A program made the translations under genes and the position numbers. Of a stretch of 64,000 bases of DNA, positions 60,609 to 64,000 are shown piece after piece. Each line of letters begins with the position of its first letter. The stretch's first letter is position 1. Source of the DNA: Nocardioides hwasunensis (GTDB taxonomy: Bacteria; Actinomycetota; Actinomycetes; Propionibacteriales; Nocardioidaceae); contig NZ_JACXYY010000003.1 in assembly GCF_014779665.1 (NCBI RefSeq), positions 186,001-250,000 of the forward strand, given 5' to 3'. The notes beneath the pieces are model-generated. The model searched no databases, was not told where the DNA came from, and saw only the letters and a program-made list of their open reading frames with translations.

Positions 60609-61501
60609 AAGGGCCAGGCATGCATGTCGCCGGAGTCGCCGACAGCCTGGAGCAGGACCGCCGCGCGGCTCGCCACCGGGTTGTCACCGGCCCGCGCGGC
60701 GAGCTCCACCAGCGCCCACAGGTCGGCGGCACGGGCACCCTCGCGAAGGGCATCCGGCGTGCCACCGCGCAGGTCGGTCCAGGCCTCCAGCACCCCCTCG
60801 ACGTACGCCGGGTGGCGCTCGAAGCGCAGCAGGTTGCCCACGTCGGTCCACGGGTGGCCGGCGTGGGCGAACTCCCAGTCCAGCACGGCCGCGAGCTCGG
60901 TTGCCCCCGGGGCGAGGAGGACGTTCTTGGGATTGAGGTCGCCGTGGACCAGGCACGCGCGGGCGACGGAGTCGAGCAGGTCCTGCGCCTGCGCAGCCAG
61001 ACGTTCGAGGCGGGCGCGACGCTCGAGGGGCCAGTCGTGCAGGTGACGCCCGACCCACTCGTCCAGTCCCAGGTCGGGCAGCGACCCCAGCGCGAGCTCC
61101 GCGTCGACGAAGGTGCCGGGTCGCCGCACCGGCATGCCGGCGAGCGTCGCGGCCACGGTGCCCATCGCCGCGCCCAGCCGAGCCATCCCGTCGCGGTCCG
61201 AGCGATCGAGCAGGTCGGCTACGACGAGGTCGCCCCGCTCGCCCTCGACCCAGGTCGTGATCAGCAGCCCCGGCTGTCCCTGGGCCGGCTGCGACCGACG
61301 TGCCTCCAGCACCTCGGGGACCGGGACGAGCCCGCGCACCAGGTCCAGCACCGCCCGGTCGATCTCCGCCGCAGCCGGTCCACGGGCATCGTCCGGCACG
61401 TAGACGCGCACGACCGCGCGCTCGCCACCGACGTCGCCGAGAAAGGTGCGACCCGACCACCCGCCGGCCAACGGGGTCATGGAGGTGCCGAGATCGTTCA
61501 C
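60605..61501 (-). CDS. APH-family phosphotransferase
   Basis: 298-residue aminoglycoside/choline-kinase-like enzyme. The catalytic loop HGDLNPKNVLL and the metal-binding LDWEFAHAGHPWTDVGNL are complete; GGWSGRTFLGDV is the Gly-rich start. The family phosphorylates antibiotics, sugars or metabolites; nothing points to resistance here. ATG 61501. It is flanked by the two Ig/TSP3 paralogue genes and overlaps the first one tail-to-tail by 4 bp. The overlap and flanking position may be coincidence. Confidence 0.85.
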   Translation of the reverse strand: MNDLGTSMTPLAGGWSGRTFLGDVGGERAVVRVYVPDDARGPAAAEIDRAVLDLVRGLVPVPEVLEARRSQPAQGQPGLLITTWVEGERGDLVVADLLDRSDRDGMARLGAAMGTVAATLAGMPVRRPGTFVDAELALGSLPDLGLDEWVGRHLHDWPLERRARLERLAAQAQDLLDSVARACLVHGDLNPKNVLLAPGATELAAVLDWEFAHAGHPWTDVGNLLRFERHPAYVEGVLEAWTDLRGGTPDALREGARAADLWALVELAARAGDNPVASRAAVLLQAVGDSGDMHAWPF

Positions 61502-61689
61502 CGCTCGATGGTGGCACGGCGCGCTCCGGACCAGGTCGCGCCGAGCGTGGCCCCCAACTCTTTCACCCTCAAGTACTCAAAGTGCGTTACTTCTCTGTGC
61601 GCGTCTCGTTGATCGCGTTAGATCTGTCGTAACCGCTGCGTAGATGTCTCGTGGATCTGCTGCGGCTCAACTAGAGGGGGTTCTACGAG

Positions 61690-63663
61690 ATGTACACGCA
61701 CATCCGCAACCGGTCTGGGAACCGGTTCACCATCGCGGCAGCGGCTCTGGCCGTCGTCGTGCCGGGGTCGGTCCTGGGCGCGACGCAGGCGCCGGCAGCA
61801 GCCGCGCCGGTGCCCGCGACCTACTCGGCCGACAGCCATGCCGACATCGTCACGGTGGGGGCCTCGATCCTGGGGAACTCGCTCGCCACGCTCGCCGTCG
61901 GCCACAGCCGGAGCACCGTGTCGAGCTCGTCGTCCGGCACCGGCACCACCTCGGCGAGCTCGGCCAACCTCGACGCCACGCTGGGCGGCACGCCCGTGCC
62001 GGTCGACGCCCAGACGGCGCAGGCGGGACCGGGCGCCGGGGTCGACGACCCCACGTCGCGCACGCTCGTTGCCGTCCCGGCGGCGCCCGTCGCCACCATC
62101 GGCGCCCTGACGGGTGACGTCCAGGCCGCGTGGGGCGGTGCCAACGCGTGCGTGGGAGCCGTCGGCGGGATGCGCACCCTGTCGTCGTCCAGCACGTCGC
62201 TGGCCGGAGTCACCCTGGCGTCGGTGCCGCCTCTCGGCGCCGTGGCCCAGGTCGACGCCTCCGACACGTCCACGGCCACCTACCTCGTCGACGACGACAC
62301 CGCCGGTTCCGACGTCGTGACGCGGGCCACCACCCGCGTCGGCGACGTCCACCTGTTCGGCAACCAGGTGCGGATCCGGGTCACCAACCCGGTCCAGCTC
62401 GAGGCGCGCTCCGACGGCACGACCGCCACGGCCGGGTACGTCAGCGACCCCACGATCGTCGCGACGGTCGCCGGCACCGACATCGCGGTCCCGCTCAACG
62501 GCACGCCGGTCGACATCGGGTTGCCCAGCAACCCGCTCCTGAACGCCACGATCCGGGCGTTCCGGCCGACGTCGACGGTCACCGGAGCCTCCGCCAACGC
62601 CACGCTCGACGCGCTGTTCCGCGTGGATGTCGAGGTGCTGAACGCCGTACCGGGCCTGCCCGACGTGGCCGACGTCTCCCTCGCCGTCGCGCCGTCCAGC
62701 GTGAGCGCCTCGGCGCCGGCAGGTGGAGTCGACTGCGGCCCCACCGCCTCACCGGGTGCGCCCAACGCCCCCACGATCACCTCGCCCGCCCCGGGCGCGC
62801 GCCTGACCGACACGACTCCCGCCGTCTCGGGCACCGGCCTGCCCGGCGCGACCGTGACCGTGGCCGAGGGTGGTGCGGTCCTGTGCCGCGCGACCGTCAC
62901 GCAGGCCGGCACCTGGTCCTGCTCCCCCGCCACCGCGCTCCCCACCGGTCCGCACACCGTCACGGCCACGCAGACGGACGGCGCCGGCAACACCAGCGCA
63001 TCGGCATCGGTCACGTTCAGCATCGTCGCCGGCGGCAGCGTCCCCGGCCCGGTGCCCGGACCCGACGACCCGGACGGTGACGGCCTGACCAACACCCAGG
63101 AGGCCGCACAGGGCACCGACCCCAACAACCCGGACACCGACGGCGACGGCCTGACTGACGGGGCCGAGGTCAACGTCCACGGCACCGACCCGACGAAGAA
63201 GGACACCGACCGCGACGGGCTGACCGACGGCCAGGAGGTCAACGGGGTCAAGATCCGCCACCAGTTCCAGATCTGCGGTCAGAAGAAGATCCGCTCGTCC
63301 ATCACGGTCAAGACCAACCCGTTGCGCTCCGACACCGACAGGGACGGCATCAAGGACGGCAAGGAGGTCAAGGGCTACAAGATCAAGCAGAAGGTGCGGA
63401 TCCCCAAGGGCAAGACCATCCGGATCGGCCTCGTCCGCAGCAACCCCACGAAGAAGGACACCGACCGCGACGGCCTGAAGGACAAGGTCGAGCTCAAGGG
63501 CACCGCGAACAAGAAGTTCAAGAAGGCCAAGACCGACCCGAGCCGGTGTGACACCGACCGCGGTGGCGTCTCGGACGGTGCCGAGGTCAAGGCCGGGTCG
63601 AACCCGGCCGACATCAAGTCGACCCCGCGCAACCCCCGGGCCCGCTCGGAGGCCACGGGCTGA
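61690..63663 (+). CDS. Secreted Ig-like/TSP3 protein, short paralogue
   Basis: 657 residues from ATG 61690 (AGAGGGGG upstream). Signal peptide to about residue 37 (APAAA). The N-terminal domain (38-350) matches residues 40-345 of the 1328-aa protein ([36 protein letters not shown]). Only one Ig-like repeat follows (351-447; VLCRATV...TWSCSP), then a short linker and a TSP3-type calcium region (458-654) with the same Lys-rich insertions and two matching cysteines ([15 protein letters not shown]). It ends without a sortase motif. Probably the same surface location as its paralogue. Confidence 0.86.
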   Translation: MYTHIRNRSGNRFTIAAAALAVVVPGSVLGATQAPAAAAPVPATYSADSHADIVTVGASILGNSLATLAVGHSRSTVSSSSSGTGTTSASSANLDATLGGTPVPVDAQTAQAGPGAGVDDPTSRTLVAVPAAPVATIGALTGDVQAAWGGANACVGAVGGMRTLSSSSTSLAGVTLASVPPLGAVAQVDASDTSTATYLVDDDTAGSDVVTRATTRVGDVHLFGNQVRIRVTNPVQLEARSDGTTATAGYVSDPTIVATVAGTDIAVPLNGTPVDIGLPSNPLLNATIRAFRPTSTVTGASANATLDALFRVDVEVLNAVPGLPDVADVSLAVAPSSVSASAPAGGVDCGPTASPGAPNAPTITSPAPGARLTDTTPAVSGTGLPGATVTVAEGGAVLCRATVTQAGTWSCSPATALPTGPHTVTATQTDGAGNTSASASVTFSIVAGGSVPGPVPGPDDPDGDGLTNTQEAAQGTDPNNPDTDGDGLTDGAEVNVHGTDPTKKDTDRDGLTDGQEVNGVKIRHQFQICGQKKIRSSITVKTNPLRSDTDRDGIKDGKEVKGYKIKQKVRIPKGKTIRIGLVRSNPTKKDTDRDGLKDKVELKGTANKKFKKAKTDPSRCDTDRGGVSDGAEVKAGSNPADIKSTPRNPRARSEATG

Positions 63664-63682
63664 CGTCCCCCTCCCCACAAGA

Positions 63683-63721
63683 GGTGCCGGCGCACTGGAC
63701 CCCACCCGGTGCGCCGGCACC
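63683..63721 (+). terminator. Terminator after the short Ig/TSP3 gene
   Basis: Perfect 13-bp stem, GGTGCCGGCGCAC (63683-63695) with its complement at 63709-63721 and a 13-nt loop, 20 bp after the stop. Confidence 0.82.
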
Positions 63722-63777
63722 ACCATGTCCACCCCTCCACGCGGCCACCTCCGCGCCACAGCGACTACGCTCCGGGC

Positions 63778-64000
63778 GTGGAGGATCACCAGCCCCAGTC
63801 GGTCCGCGTCGAGCGGCGACCGGTCTCCGAGCAGGAGTCCCGGCAGGCCAACGGTCCCGACTGGGACCGGTACGCCGACGAGTACCAGGCCACCCACGGT
63901 GCGTTCCTGGGCGATGCCGGCTTCGTCTGGGGACCCGAGGGACACACCGAGGACGACCTGGGAGTCCTGGGCGACGTCGCCGGGCTCGACGTCCTCGAGC
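63778..64000 (+). CDS. SAM-dependent methyltransferase, N-terminal part
   Basis: Gene cut by the window end; 74 codons are visible from GTG 63778. The N-terminal segment NGPDWDRYADEYQATHGAFLGDAGFVWGPEG followed by LGVLGDVAGLDVLE is typical of class I methyltransferases just before the SAM-binding glycine loop. The quoted run spans a conserved YADEYQ motif. Substrate unknown. No ribosome binding site of note. Confidence 0.75.
   Translation, partial: MEDHQPQSVRVERRPVSEQESRQANGPDWDRYADEYQATHGAFLGDAGFVWGPEGHTEDDLGVLGDVAGLDVLE

Noticed and set aside
60605..61501. Antibiotic resistance gene (aminoglycoside phosphotransferase)
   Set aside because: Only the general APH fold is supported; there is no mobile element or resistance context, and many such proteins are metabolic kinases.

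Overview
The window is chromosomal DNA from a very GC-rich actinobacterium. Gene content and order, GTG/TTG start use, SepH, DUF7455, DUF5998, two group-1/2 sigma factors and an LprG-P55 pair suggest a Nocardioides-like member of the Propionibacteriales. This taxonomic call is inference; there is no rRNA gene to confirm it. No tRNA, rRNA, CRISPR array, insertion sequence or prophage was seen.

Bases 1-31 kb are mostly housekeeping. From left to right: a TRIC channel; sepH (cell division) with a MOSC protein; a rhodanese; thymidine kinase; a minus-strand trio of a GNAT/acyl-CoA-ligase protein acetyltransferase, DUF5998 and a phosphodiesterase; parC (+) followed by an lprG-P55-type lipoprotein/MFS pair; a beta carbonic anhydrase; parE (-); a DUF7455 gene behind a textbook SigR/SigH-type promoter; transporters; a CapA-like and an M28 lipoprotein; a four-gene iron-siderophore ABC operon behind an iron box; a GDSL lipase-TetR operon with its operator; a short BLUF photoreceptor; and the principal sigma factor. 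From memory, the order hrdB - DUF7455 - parE - parC - sepH resembles the conserved Streptomyces core region.

Bases 31-46.8 kb carry stress, metabolism and regulation genes: a universal stress protein, a GCS2-type ligase, DUF4192, DNA polymerase IV, the split 5-oxoprolinase genes pxpA/pxpB/pxpC, a SigB-like sigma factor behind a second SigR/SigH-type promoter, a GH3 lipoprotein, marR-coaE divergent from an ABC exporter, an aspartate aminotransferase, and a GlxA/AraC regulator divergent from a tiny membrane protein. Several regulator/target pairs have visible operators.

Bases 46.9-63.7 kb are the most unusual part: three large secreted proteins. A 2564-residue mosaic combines a sugar-dehydrogenase propeller, about eight PKD modules, a CBM6-like module, DUF1080, DUF1349-like, plastocyanin-like and SodC-like modules; the SodC-like module sits inside a PKD repeat. 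After rpsA come two paralogues (1328 and 657 residues) with an unrecognised N-terminal domain, Ig-like repeats and a C-terminal TSP3-type calcium-binding region, separated by a phosphotransferase gene. These look like envelope or extracellular-matrix proteins and are the best candidates for undescribed biology. The window ends inside a methyltransferase gene.
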